DNA of 64,000 nt from JAZTZP01 sp045637525 (lineage in GTDB: Bacteria > Bacillota > Clostridia > UBA1381). Below the pieces are notes generated by a model. It was not told the DNA's origin and did no database searches. It saw nothing but the letters and a program-made list of their open reading frames with translations. This document shows, in pieces, positions 47,410 through 56,448 of this stretch. Both the position numbers and the translations under genes were made by a program. Each line of letters begins with the position of its first letter. Within the stretch, counting starts at the first letter, position 1. The stretch spans positions 9,613 through 73,612 of the forward strand of contig JAZTZP010000172.1 in assembly GCA_045637525.1 (NCBI GenBank). Reading direction: 5' to 3'.

Positions 47410-49692
47410 ATGAAAAAGCTTTTATTTGCAGTTTCGTTTTTGACGGTGATGCTTACAGCGTTCGGGGCAGTAACAGCGGCGGAGCCGGTATATTATGAAA
47501 GCTTTGACGGTGATAAGACGGAGCTGTCGGAGCGTTGGATAACTGCTTCTCTTACTCTTGTTGACGAATGTGCTTTATCAGGCACGGGTAGCCTGGCAAT
47601 GAAGGGCTATTCGGGAAGCTCAAATTCCGATAAGGATGTTGTGCTTCGTGATGAAAGGCTGACTACGGGCAATTATGCATACGAAGTATGGTTTCATGAT
47701 AATGGAGAGAAAAAGGGAAGTGCATTATTTACGCTTGCTTGTACAAATGCAGCCGGAGATGTTGTAGGCGGTATAAATGTCGGATATAAAAGTAATACTT
47801 TTAACGGTGAATATTACATCTGGGGTGCTAAAGGCACCGCTTTAGAGGCAATGAATACACAGTGTGCACGAACTGCCGGCTGGCATCAGTTTGTAATTGA
47901 TATGACGACAGAAGGGAAAGCGAGCGTGTATATAGACGGTACGCTTATCGGAACTAAGGATTTTACAGATGCTGTTACAAATATCGCAATAGTAAACAGA
48001 TGGTCTAAGAGCGGGTTTAATACGTATTTTGACGAGCTGAGAGTTTGGGAGAGTATGGAGGATGTTTACCCTTACGAAAACCTCGCTGTGGAATATTCGG
48101 GTGACATACAGAATGTATCTGTTGAAAATCCGGTGTTTAACGTATCTGCCCAAAAAGCGATACAGACCGAAAAATGTGAAGAGGTTGTAAGTGTAGTAAG
48201 AAGTTCCGATAATTCTGAAGTAAGCTTTGAACTCACAAATGTAACGGAGAACGGGTTTGATATTAAAATTTCAGATATACTTGACTACGAAACGGAATAT
48301 TTAATAACTGTTGACAGCTCTTTAAAAACACTCCGGTTCGGAGCTGATATGCCGGAAGATGTGATACTTCAGTTAAAAACGGAACCGGATCCGTTTGTTA
48401 TACAAAATTTTGGGTTTACGGATGTGGATGGAGTTAAAAAGCTGAAAGCAGATATAAAAAATTCACAGGACAAGGAAACAGATATTTGCCTGTTTGCAAT
48501 TCTTTATAAAGAGATTAACGGTAAGCCGCAGTATGTGAAGGGAATATACCATTCACAACGGCTTACAAGAATCGATACACCGACCCGGATAATAACAACG
48601 GACGGAATTTTAATTCCGGATGACGGCGAAAAGTATATTTTAAAGGGCTTTTTGTGGGAAAGTCTTTTAAATAAAAAGGTTTTACAGAAAACTACTGTTA
48701 TTTCTGTGGAAAAAGAGGAGGAGTCTGTTGACATTTCCGGACTTGATGCAATAGCGCTGACTGATTTTTATAATAACAAAAAGGCGGCAGTTTCCATAAC
48801 CTTCGATGATTCCATTCTTGATGCGGCACAATATTACGATGTGCTGTTTGAAAATTACAATATTCACGGTACTGCGTGTATGGTGGCTGACTGGGTTTTG
48901 GAAGACGACATTGATGCATGGCAGACGTTGTTTGATAACGGGAATATTGATATTGCAAACCATTCTAAAGCTCACGAGATAAAATATGACGAAAACTCAC
49001 CCTCCGCGGAAGTGTTGGAGGGGGATATAACGGGCGGTTATAATAAATTAAAGCAAATGTTTCCCGATGAAAAGATTTTGGCTTTTGCACCACCATGGAC
49101 CAGAACAACTTCTGCATCGTTAGAAGAAACTCAAAAATATCATATTGCGAGCAGAAAGGGCGGCGGCGGATATGTGAGTGCTGATTTATCAGGAACTGAT
49201 TGGTTTTATCTTCCCGGGTTTGTTGTCGACCATAGTATGAGCGCTGAAGCTTTAAATGCTAAAATTGATACTGCAATTACGGACGGTAAGTGGTTTATTA
49301 CGCTTATGCACGGCATTGGAGAAGGTACTTATAATATAGACAAAACAGTGTGTGATGAGTTTTTTGGATATATAGGCTCAAAGAATGATGAGATATGGGC
49401 AGGCTCGTTAAATGAGGTAATTCAGTATATATATGAACGTCAGAATGCAAGTGTTGGCTATAACGACTTCGAGGATGGAAAGCTGAGTATATTTGTAAGA
49501 GATACATTAGATGATGAGCTTTTTAATTTTCCTCTTACATTAAAGGTGAATGTGCCGGATTCATGGACCAATATTAAGGTTACACAGGGAGATGTTACTG
49601 AGGAATTAAATACCTTTACTCAAAACGGTAAAAGATATGTTTATCTGAATGCAGTTCCCGATAATGGTGATGTCATTCTTGAGAATTTATGA
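47410..49692 (+). CDS. secreted polysaccharide deacetylase (NodB/CE4 fold) with LamG-like module
   Basis: A 760-residue exported protein. Signal peptide (1-23), LamG-like module (about 24-220), SbsA-like Ig domain (about 225-325), the 'FAILYKE ... GFLWES' module (about 335-435), NodB domain (about 450-690) and a short C-terminal beta domain. CE4 motifs seen: 'TFDD' (D466, D467), the zinc pair H518 and H522 in 'HSKAH', motif 3 as 'APPWTRT' with W563 where the canonical motif usually has Tyr, and H634 in 'LMHG'. It probably removes acetyl or other acyl groups from the target glycan. It follows the beta-helix gene by 40 bp and precedes the SGNH esterase. Confidence 0.85.
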   Translation: MKKLLFAVSFLTVMLTAFGAVTAAEPVYYESFDGDKTELSERWITASLTLVDECALSGTGSLAMKGYSGSSNSDKDVVLRDERLTTGNYAYEVWFHDNGEKKGSALFTLACTNAAGDVVGGINVGYKSNTFNGEYYIWGAKGTALEAMNTQCARTAGWHQFVIDMTTEGKASVYIDGTLIGTKDFTDAVTNIAIVNRWSKSGFNTYFDELRVWESMEDVYPYENLAVEYSGDIQNVSVENPVFNVSAQKAIQTEKCEEVVSVVRSSDNSEVSFELTNVTENGFDIKISDILDYETEYLITVDSSLKTLRFGADMPEDVILQLKTEPDPFVIQNFGFTDVDGVKKLKADIKNSQDKETDICLFAILYKEINGKPQYVKGIYHSQRLTRIDTPTRIITTDGILIPDDGEKYILKGFLWESLLNKKVLQKTTVISVEKEEESVDISGLDAIALTDFYNNKKAAVSITFDDSILDAAQYYDVLFENYNIHGTACMVADWVLEDDIDAWQTLFDNGNIDIANHSKAHEIKYDENSPSAEVLEGDITGGYNKLKQMFPDEKILAFAPPWTRTTSASLEETQKYHIASRKGGGGYVSADLSGTDWFYLPGFVVDHSMSAEALNAKIDTAITDGKWFITLMHGIGEGTYNIDKTVCDEFFGYIGSKNDEIWAGSLNEVIQYIYERQNASVGYNDFEDGKLSIFVRDTLDDELFNFPLTLKVNVPDSWTNIKVTQGDVTEELNTFTQNGKRYVYLNAVPDNGDVILENL

Positions 49693-49728
49693 TTTTTAAG
49701 ATAAATAAAACAGAAAGGAAAGATGATT

Positions 49729-52700
49729 ATGAAAATTAAAAGATTACTAAGCGGATTGCTTACAGTTGCTGTTATTGCTACTTGCAGTGCTTTGCCGACG
49801 TATGCGGATGACGGGATACTTTTAACCGAAGGTTTTGAGGGAACGGTCAGCGAACGGTGGAATGGAAATAACCTTAAAGTATCAGAAGATATTGTTCACA
49901 GCGGTGAACAAAGTCTTGTAGTATCGAAATACGGAACAAATAATGATGCATATAAGAAAATTACGTATAATGATTTGTCAGAAGACGTTTTAGGCAATTA
50001 TGTATATGAGTTCTGGTTATATGATGACGGAACTCCGAGTCACGCGGCTGTTTTTGGATGGGTAATGGACGGCAAACGTGTACTTACGGGTATTAAGAAT
50101 GATACGGCATATAATGACACATATTGGTGTGAGCCGGGAGGTAGTACAGGAGTTGCAAGAACGGTAGGATGGCACAGATTTGTAGTTGATCTTACAACGC
50201 CGAATAAAGTGACGCTGTATATTGACGGTGAAAGTACAAATATAGTGAATAAGACACCACCGTCAAAAAGTGAGAGCAACAGAATAGCATTCGAAAACAA
50301 CTGGACGCAGGGCGGCGACTGGATGGTAATGTTTGACGATTTTAAGATATATGAAAGCTTAGACTATGTTCCGATGCATGATGACGATGCAATATCTTCG
50401 ATTAAGTTTGCAAGCGGTACCGATGCTGACGGTGCGGAGAAGGTTACATTAGCTGACGGCGATATTACGATGAATTTTACTGAGGAAATGGCTGATGTGA
50501 GTGCTTCAAATTTTGTTGTGAGATCAAGAGATGCAAGCTCTGTTTCGGATGCTGATTATACTGATGTTTCTGATTTTGATGTTACATCAAGTGGTACCGG
50601 GGCGGTAATTTCAATAGCAAATATTGAAGATGATAAAACTTACCGTATAGAGCATAACAATATTAAAACATCGGGCGGAAAGACTGTGGCAGGTGACTTT
50701 TTCACATTCAGTACTGCAACTGATGTAAGCGGTGGTGCGGTTTTACCGCTGTTTTGGGAAAGCTTTGAGGATGAAAATATTTCCCGGAAATGGATATCAA
50801 CTGCGGGAACAGATCCTGTAATATACAGTACACCTTTGTTTACAGATGAAAGAAGTCACAGCGGAGCAATAAGCCTTGGAATTAAGTCGTTTGAATACGG
50901 TGTTTCATCGGATGATGCTGATGCTGCAAGTAAAAAGGAAGCTAACAAAGTAGTAAGATATGCAGGTGAGTATACTGATTTTGGAAATTATGCATATGAA
51001 TTCTGGCTTTATGATGATATGAAGTCATCAACCGGTTTCTTCTCTTTAGATGGAATTGATGGCGAGACCTATTATGCAGGAGTGAAACATACTGCAACAG
51101 AGCTTGGAAATAATTATTATCTTTATAATGTAGCTTCATCAACAGGAATTGAAAGAAGTCCCGGCTGGCATCAGTTTATACTGGATTTAACAACAGACGG
51201 TAAGATTTCGATGTATATTGATGGTAAAATAACAGAATGTAACAACGAGAATTTGAATTTTGATCCGTCCGGAATAAGCTTTGTAAACAAATGGAATACA
51301 GGAAGCTTTATGATAAATCTTGACGATATTCGTATCTGGAACAAGCTTTCTGATGTTCCGGCTTATGCGAAGGGATATTTTGCATCAGCAAAATTTGATG
51401 ACGGAACAGATGTTGACAATGCGACAAACGTTATAAACGAAAGCGGAAGCATTAATATAGAGTTTACCGAGGCGATGGAGTCGGTTACGGCAGAAAACTT
51501 TGCACTTAAAAAGCGTTCTTCAAAATCAATAAGCGATGCTGACTATACCGGGGCGGAATTTACGGTTGAAAGTGCTGATGAAAACGGCGTGAAAATAAGT
51601 GTAAATAACTTTGAGAGCGACAGTTCATACAGACTGGAGTTTAATGGGTTGAAAACCGTATCAAGAACTGTTCTTTCAGATGATTTTCTTGTGTTTACAA
51701 CAAGCAGGAATGTGAATGATCGCTTAAGTGTTGTGGATTACGTTGCATTTGATAATGGGGTTAAGCTTCCGACGACAGGTGTTCCGAACAGCTTTGGTGA
51801 TTTGATTATACACTTTGCCGGGGAAATGAACAGCGAAACAGTGCCGGGCGCTGTAAGTGTTACAGATTCTAACGGAAAAACAGTTGAAATTATAGGTGAT
51901 GCTTCATCTAAGAGTTATACAATAAACAGTTCGAGCCTTGCACTTGAGCCGTCTACAACGTATACAATAAAGGTTGCGGCAGAAAATCTGAAGCTTTATA
52001 ACGGTGCAGGCGTTGTGAATGATTATGAAACGAGCTTTACAACAAGTGCTGATCTTTCAAAGCAGGAGGCGATTTTTGAGGACGGCTTTGAGGATGGTAT
52101 CGGTAGCTGGACAGGTGGCGGCGGTACACTTGTAGAAACAGCGGCATATAACGGACAAAAGAGCGTTGCTGTAAATATAACAAAGTCACAAAATCAAAAC
52201 GCACCGTTTGTTATAAATGGTGAAATCCCGGAGAACGGCGTTTATGAGGCATGGATTTATGATGATACAGTTACTGCTAAAAGTGTTCTTATGAGTCTTA
52301 CAGGAACAGACAATAAAGGCGAAGCGGCAGAAATTCGTTTCGGTATTAAAGACAGCGACTATTATATTTTTACAGATTCTGCAGCGTCAGCTCCGAACAC
52401 GAGAATAAAGAGAACTGTCGGCTGGCACAGATTTGTTATAGACTTCACAAATCCTGATGAAACAACGGCTTATATAGATGATGAATGTGTGGCAAAGAAA
52501 AACACAACTCTTAGAAAAGCTGAAAAATTCGGATTCCTTAACTTCTGGAGAAATAACGGAAGTACAATTCTTGTGGATGATGTTAAGATCTGGAATGCTA
52601 TGGACTACAATGTAGTGTCATACACACAGATAGATAAGGCGTTTATATGTGACAGTGAATATAACAGAATAGTTGATTATACTACCGGTACAGAGTGCTA

Positions 52701-53562
52701 TATTGCAGTTAATGTAAATAACAGCACTGCAGCGGAAAAAACAGCGGTATTGTTAGTAGGCGAATATGAAAACGATAAAATGACAAATGTTAAACTGAGT
52801 GAAAAGGTTACTATTGACGGAGGCAGGAATGTTGTTTTAAGAGTGCCATATAAGATTCCGGACGACTTTGATAATAAGACTTTGAAGGCTTTCTTGTGGA
52901 ATGATGCTGATATGATGGTACCGCTGAGTGTAGAAACAAATCCTAAGGATATAACTGCAGTATTTTTAGGCGGATCAATAACGGCAGGTACAGGCTCAAG
53001 CACAAAGGCGCTTTGTTATGCTTCTCTGGTTGGCGAGCAGATAAAACAAAGCTACGGAACTGAAAATGTAACAATCGTAAATTCAGGAGTAGGCGGAAAG
53101 GGTTCGGATTACGGTGTTGAGAATTTCTCTGTTTATGTAGAACAGCACACACCTGATATTGTATTTATCGAATATGCTGTAAACGACAGAAACGGCGAAG
53201 AAGTAACTGTAAAGAAAAATGTTGAAACCCTTATAAGAAAGTGTCTTGCAATGCCTAAAGTGCCGAATATAGTTATGGTTTATACAACTACAAAGGAAAT
53301 TGATGCTTGTGCCCGGTGGCATAAGGAGGTTGCAGATTATTATAATATACCGTCTGTTGATCTTCAGGCATACGTTAAGACAAATATAGTAGACGGCATA
53401 TTCGGTGGCGACTGGAAAACAGGTGCGAAGTTTAAGGAGTATATGGAAGACGGAGTTCATCCGACAGATAAGCTTTATGAAATATATGCAGATGAGATTA
53501 TTAAATATATTGTAGCAAACGGATTTACTGCTCCTTTGCATAAAGAGGCGAACTTTCAGTGA
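49729..53562 (+). CDS. secreted SGNH esterase with three LamG-like modules
   Basis: A 1277-residue exported protein. Order: signal peptide (about 1-27), LamG-like 1 (about 30-215), Ig-like (about 220-335), LamG-like 2 (about 340-545), two Ig-like domains (about 545-775), LamG-like 3 (about 780-960), the 'VGEYEND ... AFLWND' module (about 965-1070) and a C-terminal SGNH domain (about 1075-1277). SGNH residues: Ser1083 in 'GGSITAG', 'GVGGKGSD', Asn1152 in 'AVND', Asp1241 and His1244 in 'DGVHP'. The catalytic domain is at the C-terminus, the opposite of the operon A esterases. ATG 49729 is chosen since AGAAAGGAA is 8 nt upstream; ATG 49723 is too close. Confidence 0.85.
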   Translation: MKIKRLLSGLLTVAVIATCSALPTYADDGILLTEGFEGTVSERWNGNNLKVSEDIVHSGEQSLVVSKYGTNNDAYKKITYNDLSEDVLGNYVYEFWLYDDGTPSHAAVFGWVMDGKRVLTGIKNDTAYNDTYWCEPGGSTGVARTVGWHRFVVDLTTPNKVTLYIDGESTNIVNKTPPSKSESNRIAFENNWTQGGDWMVMFDDFKIYESLDYVPMHDDDAISSIKFASGTDADGAEKVTLADGDITMNFTEEMADVSASNFVVRSRDASSVSDADYTDVSDFDVTSSGTGAVISIANIEDDKTYRIEHNNIKTSGGKTVAGDFFTFSTATDVSGGAVLPLFWESFEDENISRKWISTAGTDPVIYSTPLFTDERSHSGAISLGIKSFEYGVSSDDADAASKKEANKVVRYAGEYTDFGNYAYEFWLYDDMKSSTGFFSLDGIDGETYYAGVKHTATELGNNYYLYNVASSTGIERSPGWHQFILDLTTDGKISMYIDGKITECNNENLNFDPSGISFVNKWNTGSFMINLDDIRIWNKLSDVPAYAKGYFASAKFDDGTDVDNATNVINESGSINIEFTEAMESVTAENFALKKRSSKSISDADYTGAEFTVESADENGVKISVNNFESDSSYRLEFNGLKTVSRTVLSDDFLVFTTSRNVNDRLSVVDYVAFDNGVKLPTTGVPNSFGDLIIHFAGEMNSETVPGAVSVTDSNGKTVEIIGDASSKSYTINSSSLALEPSTTYTIKVAAENLKLYNGAGVVNDYETSFTTSADLSKQEAIFEDGFEDGIGSWTGGGGTLVETAAYNGQKSVAVNITKSQNQNAPFVINGEIPENGVYEAWIYDDTVTAKSVLMSLTGTDNKGEAAEIRFGIKDSDYYIFTDSAASAPNTRIKRTVGWHRFVIDFTNPDETTAYIDDECVAKKNTTLRKAEKFGFLNFWRNNGSTILVDDVKIWNAMDYNVVSYTQIDKAFICDSEYNRIVDYTTGTECYIAVNVNNSTAAEKTAVLLVGEYENDKMTNVKLSEKVTIDGGRNVVLRVPYKIPDDFDNKTLKAFLWNDADMMVPLSVETNPKDITAVFLGGSITAGTGSSTKALCYASLVGEQIKQSYGTENVTIVNSGVGGKGSDYGVENFSVYVEQHTPDIVFIEYAVNDRNGEEVTVKKNVETLIRKCLAMPKVPNIVMVYTTTKEIDACARWHKEVADYYNIPSVDLQAYVKTNIVDGIFGGDWKTGAKFKEYMEDGVHPTDKLYEIYADEIIKYIVANGFTAPLHKEANFQ

Positions 53563-53640
53563 TTTCCGCAAAAAGGAGACAGAGATATTCCGGCATGAAT
53601 TTAAGGATTTATGTATTAGTCTTAGAAGATACAGTGGAAT

Positions 53641-53675
53641 AACAAAAGCCGGGGCGAAATGCCCCGGCTTTTGTT
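53641..53675. terminator. strong terminator ending operon B
   Basis: A perfect 15-bp stem (AACAAAAGCCGGGGC / GCCCCGGCTTTTGTT) with loop GAAAT, and T-rich downstream arm. It is 78 bp after the SGNH stop codon and could work in both directions. Confidence 0.88.
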
Positions 53676-53683
53676 ATTCAGCA

Positions 53684-54008
53684 AAATTATAGTTTAGCGA
53701 CCTTTTGAACAGGCTGTCAAGGTTGCTTTGCAAATAGGCTCCCTTGTGTAAAGCAATACTGTCAACTTAACGTTTACAGTATTGCAGTGAAATCTTTTGC
53801 CTGACAGCAAAAGGTGAAATCTGTCCTTTCGGACAGGTGAAATCCACATAAATGTGGGTTAAATTTGTAGCTTACGCTACAAGTTAATGAAGAAATCGCA
53901 AGCGATTTCAAATTTAAATTTCTTAAGTTGACAGTATTGCTTTAGGCAAGGGAGGCAAGCAAAGCGACACCGAAAACCTACTGCAAACACGCAGATAAAC
54001 TATAATTT
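53684..54008. repeat. composite element bounded by 13-bp inverted repeats (MITE-like)
   Basis: AAATTATAGTTTA (53684-53696) and its exact reverse complement (53996-54008) bound 325 bp without any gene. Inside each end is a relative of the unit 'TTTAGGCAAGGGAGGCAAGC' (53941 onward); the left end has a diverged inverted version. It fills most of the 538-bp gap at 53563-54100. No transposase is encoded, so if mobile it depends on one elsewhere. Confidence 0.6.
53753..53940. repeat. inner 18-bp inverted repeat enclosing a string of mini-hairpins
   Basis: GCAATACTGTCAACTTAA (53753-53770) is perfectly inverted at 53923-53940. Between them are five small hairpins: 53794-53813, 53821-53836, 53844-53857, 53865-53882 and 53892-53909. 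The linker GTGAAATC recurs three times. Confidence 0.65.
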
Positions 54009-54100
54009 ATCAATGCGAAATGAGAAATTAGGCTTCCCCTTGAGGGTAGCGAAGCGGCAGCGAGACAGCTGTCGCTTAAAGCGACTGATGAGGTGGCAAA
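54009..54100. other. intergenic repeat-like sequence with small palindromes
   Basis: The stretch 'GGCTTCCCCTTGAGGGTAGC' and the following 'CGACTGATGAGGTGG' look like the common intergenic repeats of gut Clostridia, recalled from general knowledge and not searched. It ends at the DAHP synthase stop codon. No terminator with a T-run was seen for the aro operon. Confidence 0.4.
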
Positions 54101-55147
54101 TTACAATAAATCAGCAATATCATATATAAGTCTTTCAGTCTTCTCCCAACCAAGACAAGGATCTGTAATTGATTTTCCGTAGATGCATTCACCGATTTTC
54201 TGTGCACCGTCTTCGATATAGCTTTCTATCATAAGACCCTTCACCATTTTGTGAATATCATCATTGTAACGCATACTGTGGAGAATCTCCTTAGAAATAC
54301 GAATCTGCTCTGATGGCTGTTTGCCTGAATTTGCATGATTGGTATCAACTATCACGCCGGGATTTGCAAGCCCGGATTTTTCATATGTTTCCCAAAGATG
54401 TATAAGGTCTTCATAGTGATAGTTCGGAATTGATTGTCCGTGTTTATTCACGTATCCCCGCAAAATTGCATGCGCATACATATTGCCGTGTGAGTGAACC
54501 TCCCATCCTCTGTATATAAAGGTGTGGCTGTGCTGCGCTGCTGTAATGGAGTTCATCATAACAGATATGTCACCGCTTGTCGGATTTTTCATACCTACCG
54601 GTATATTGAGTCCGCTTGCAACAAGACGGTGCTGCTGATTTTCCACAGAACGTGCACCTACCGCAACATAGCCGAGAATATCATTAAGGTAACGGTAATT
54701 TTCGGGGTAGAGCATTTCGTCCGCACAGGTAAACTCCGTTTCTCTAAGCGCTCTCATATGCAGCTCTCTTATTGCAATTATACCTTTTAACATATCCGGC
54801 TTTTCATTCGGATCCGGCTGATGAAGCATACCCTTATAACCATCACCCGTTGTACGTGGTTTGTTGGTGTAAATACGCGGAATAATAAGTATTTTATCAC
54901 TCACCTTATCCTGAACGGTACGAAGTCTTGAAATATAATCCATAACACTGTCTTCGTTATCAGCAGAGCAAGGACCTATCACAAGCACAAACTTATCCGA
55001 CTTTCCCTCAAACACATCGTTTATTTCACGATTTCTTTTTTCTACAATTTCTGCAAGCTTGTCGTCAAGCGGATATTCCGCCTTTACATCATTCGGTATA
55101 GGCAGCTTTACTCTAAAATCCATATTCATATTCATATTACTGTTCAT
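54101..55147 (-). CDS. aroF: 3-deoxy-7-phosphoheptulonate synthase (DAHP synthase, type I)
   Basis: 348 residues, EC 2.5.1.54, the first step of the shikimate pathway: phosphoenolpyruvate plus erythrose 4-phosphate. Family motifs in order: 'VIGPCSADN' (metal-binding Cys), 'PRIYTNKPRTT', 'DEMLYPENY', 'GARSVENQQHR', 'VGMKNPTSGD' and 'VIVDTNHANSGK' (metal-binding His). The length fits the E. coli AroF/G/H group; which feedback type applies cannot be told, so the symbol is provisional. It overlaps the end of aroA by 11 bp, so the two are translated together. It is the last gene of the pheA-aroA operon. Confidence 0.94.
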   Translation of the reverse strand: MNSNMNMNMDFRVKLPIPNDVKAEYPLDDKLAEIVEKRNREINDVFEGKSDKFVLVIGPCSADNEDSVMDYISRLRTVQDKVSDKILIIPRIYTNKPRTTGDGYKGMLHQPDPNEKPDMLKGIIAIRELHMRALRETEFTCADEMLYPENYRYLNDILGYVAVGARSVENQQHRLVASGLNIPVGMKNPTSGDISVMMNSITAAQHSHTFIYRGWEVHSHGNMYAHAILRGYVNKHGQSIPNYHYEDLIHLWETYEKSGLANPGVIVDTNHANSGKQPSEQIRISKEILHSMRYNDDIHKMVKGLMIESYIEDGAQKIGECIYGKSITDPCLGWEKTERLIYDIADLL

Positions 55148-56384
55148 TTGTCTTTTCTTCCTTTCTATTTTCTGTCAATGTTTCATATTTTATATCTACC
55201 CCTAAACACTGTAATTTTTCAAAGAAATCGGGCATACTTTTATTTACCGCTTCCGCACCGTCTATGCTTCCGCCGGTGAGCGTCAGCAAAACACAAAGTG
55301 ACATTACAATACGGTGGTCGTTATGACCACAGAGTATGTCTTTCGGTTTATGAAAATCTATGGGATACACAACTATTGTATCCTCTTCAACCTTTACAGA
55401 TACACCAAACTTTTTAAGCTCCTGCGCCATTGCGGCACCCCTGTCACTTTCTTTGATTTTAAGTCTTTTTGTACCTGTAAATACTCCTCCGGATTTTGCC
55501 GCCGCAACAGCAAAAAGCACAGGTCCAAGATCCGGGCAATCGGATATATTAATAGCCGGAGTCCCTTTTTTCAGCTGTTCAAAAAATCTTAAATAAACTC
55601 TGTCGCCCTGCGTACTGTTTTCATTAAGCCCTGTAATGGTTACATCACCGCTTAAGCAGTTCATCGCCGCAAAAAAAGCAGCATTCGAATAATCACCTTC
55701 AACCCACACCTCGCGTGGGCGGTATCGCTGATTCCCCTTTACATACAGTGTTCTTTCATCAATCCATTTTATTTCAACTCCGAACTCTTTAAGAGCTTCA
55801 ATAGTTAAATTGATGTATGAAAGACTCTCTATCGGCGGTACAATATTTATTTTACTGTCACACTTAAGGAGCGGCAAAGAAAACAAAAGACCGCTTATAA
55901 ACTGACTGCTGATGTTACCGGGGATTTTGTAATTTCCGCCTGTAAGCTTTCCCTCAACGGTAATCTCTCTGCCGTCATTTATAAACCTTATATTCTGATT
56001 ATCACATATGCTTTCATACACACTGAGCGGCCGTTTTAAAAGCGTTTCACTGCCCGTAAATACGGCTCTTTTGTCGCTTAACATACAAAGAGGTATGAAA
56101 AAACGAAGCGTCGAACCGCTTTCACGGCACCGAAGAATATCTTTTGCACCTTCAAACGCCCCTATACCGTTAATTGTTACTGTGTCACCATCATATGTAT
56201 ATTGTGCTCCAAGTGCCTCTAAACAATCAAGCGTCGCAAGAACATCCTGTGACGGAGCTATGCCGTGAACCTTGCTCGTTCCTTCGCTCAGTCCACCGCA
56301 TATAAGCATACGGTGTGCCATACTTTTCGACGGCGGTGCACATATTACACCTTTCGGATTGCTTTTTTCCAAAGTAATTTTCAT
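55137..56384 (-). CDS. aroA: 3-phosphoshikimate 1-carboxyvinyltransferase (EPSP synthase)
   Basis: 415 residues, EC 2.5.1.19, transferring enolpyruvyl from PEP to shikimate 3-phosphate. Family motifs: 'PPSKSMAHR' near the N-terminus, 'RESGSTLRF', 'GNISSQFISGLL', 'DCPDLGPVLFA', 'KESDRGAAMA' and 'GHNDHRIVM'. Here the glyphosate-site motif reads CRESGSTLR, so its class is not assigned. It sits 64 bp after pheA and overlaps the DAHP synthase gene. Cytoplasmic. Confidence 0.96.
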   Translation of the reverse strand: MKITLEKSNPKGVICAPPSKSMAHRMLICGGLSEGTSKVHGIAPSQDVLATLDCLEALGAQYTYDGDTVTINGIGAFEGAKDILRCRESGSTLRFFIPLCMLSDKRAVFTGSETLLKRPLSVYESICDNQNIRFINDGREITVEGKLTGGNYKIPGNISSQFISGLLFSLPLLKCDSKINIVPPIESLSYINLTIEALKEFGVEIKWIDERTLYVKGNQRYRPREVWVEGDYSNAAFFAAMNCLSGDVTITGLNENSTQGDRVYLRFFEQLKKGTPAINISDCPDLGPVLFAVAAAKSGGVFTGTKRLKIKESDRGAAMAQELKKFGVSVKVEEDTIVVYPIDFHKPKDILCGHNDHRIVMSLCVLLTLTGGSIDGAEAVNKSMPDFFEKLQCLGVDIKYETLTENRKEEKTNEQ

Positions 56385-56448
56385 ATCAATTGTCCTTTTT
56401 ATTTACAAAATAATAATATTTCTCTTTCATACTGCCGGGTTTTGTGCC

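Noticed and set aside
3172..53562. Cellulosome (dockerin/cohesin) or sortase-anchored system
   Set aside because: No dockerin calcium-binding repeats, cohesin-like domains or LPxTG C-termini were seen; anchoring is by SLH domains only.
54009..54100. tRNA or small RNA gene downstream of the DAHP synthase gene
   Set aside because: Small palindromes are present but no cloverleaf, promoter or known RNA motif could be supported.
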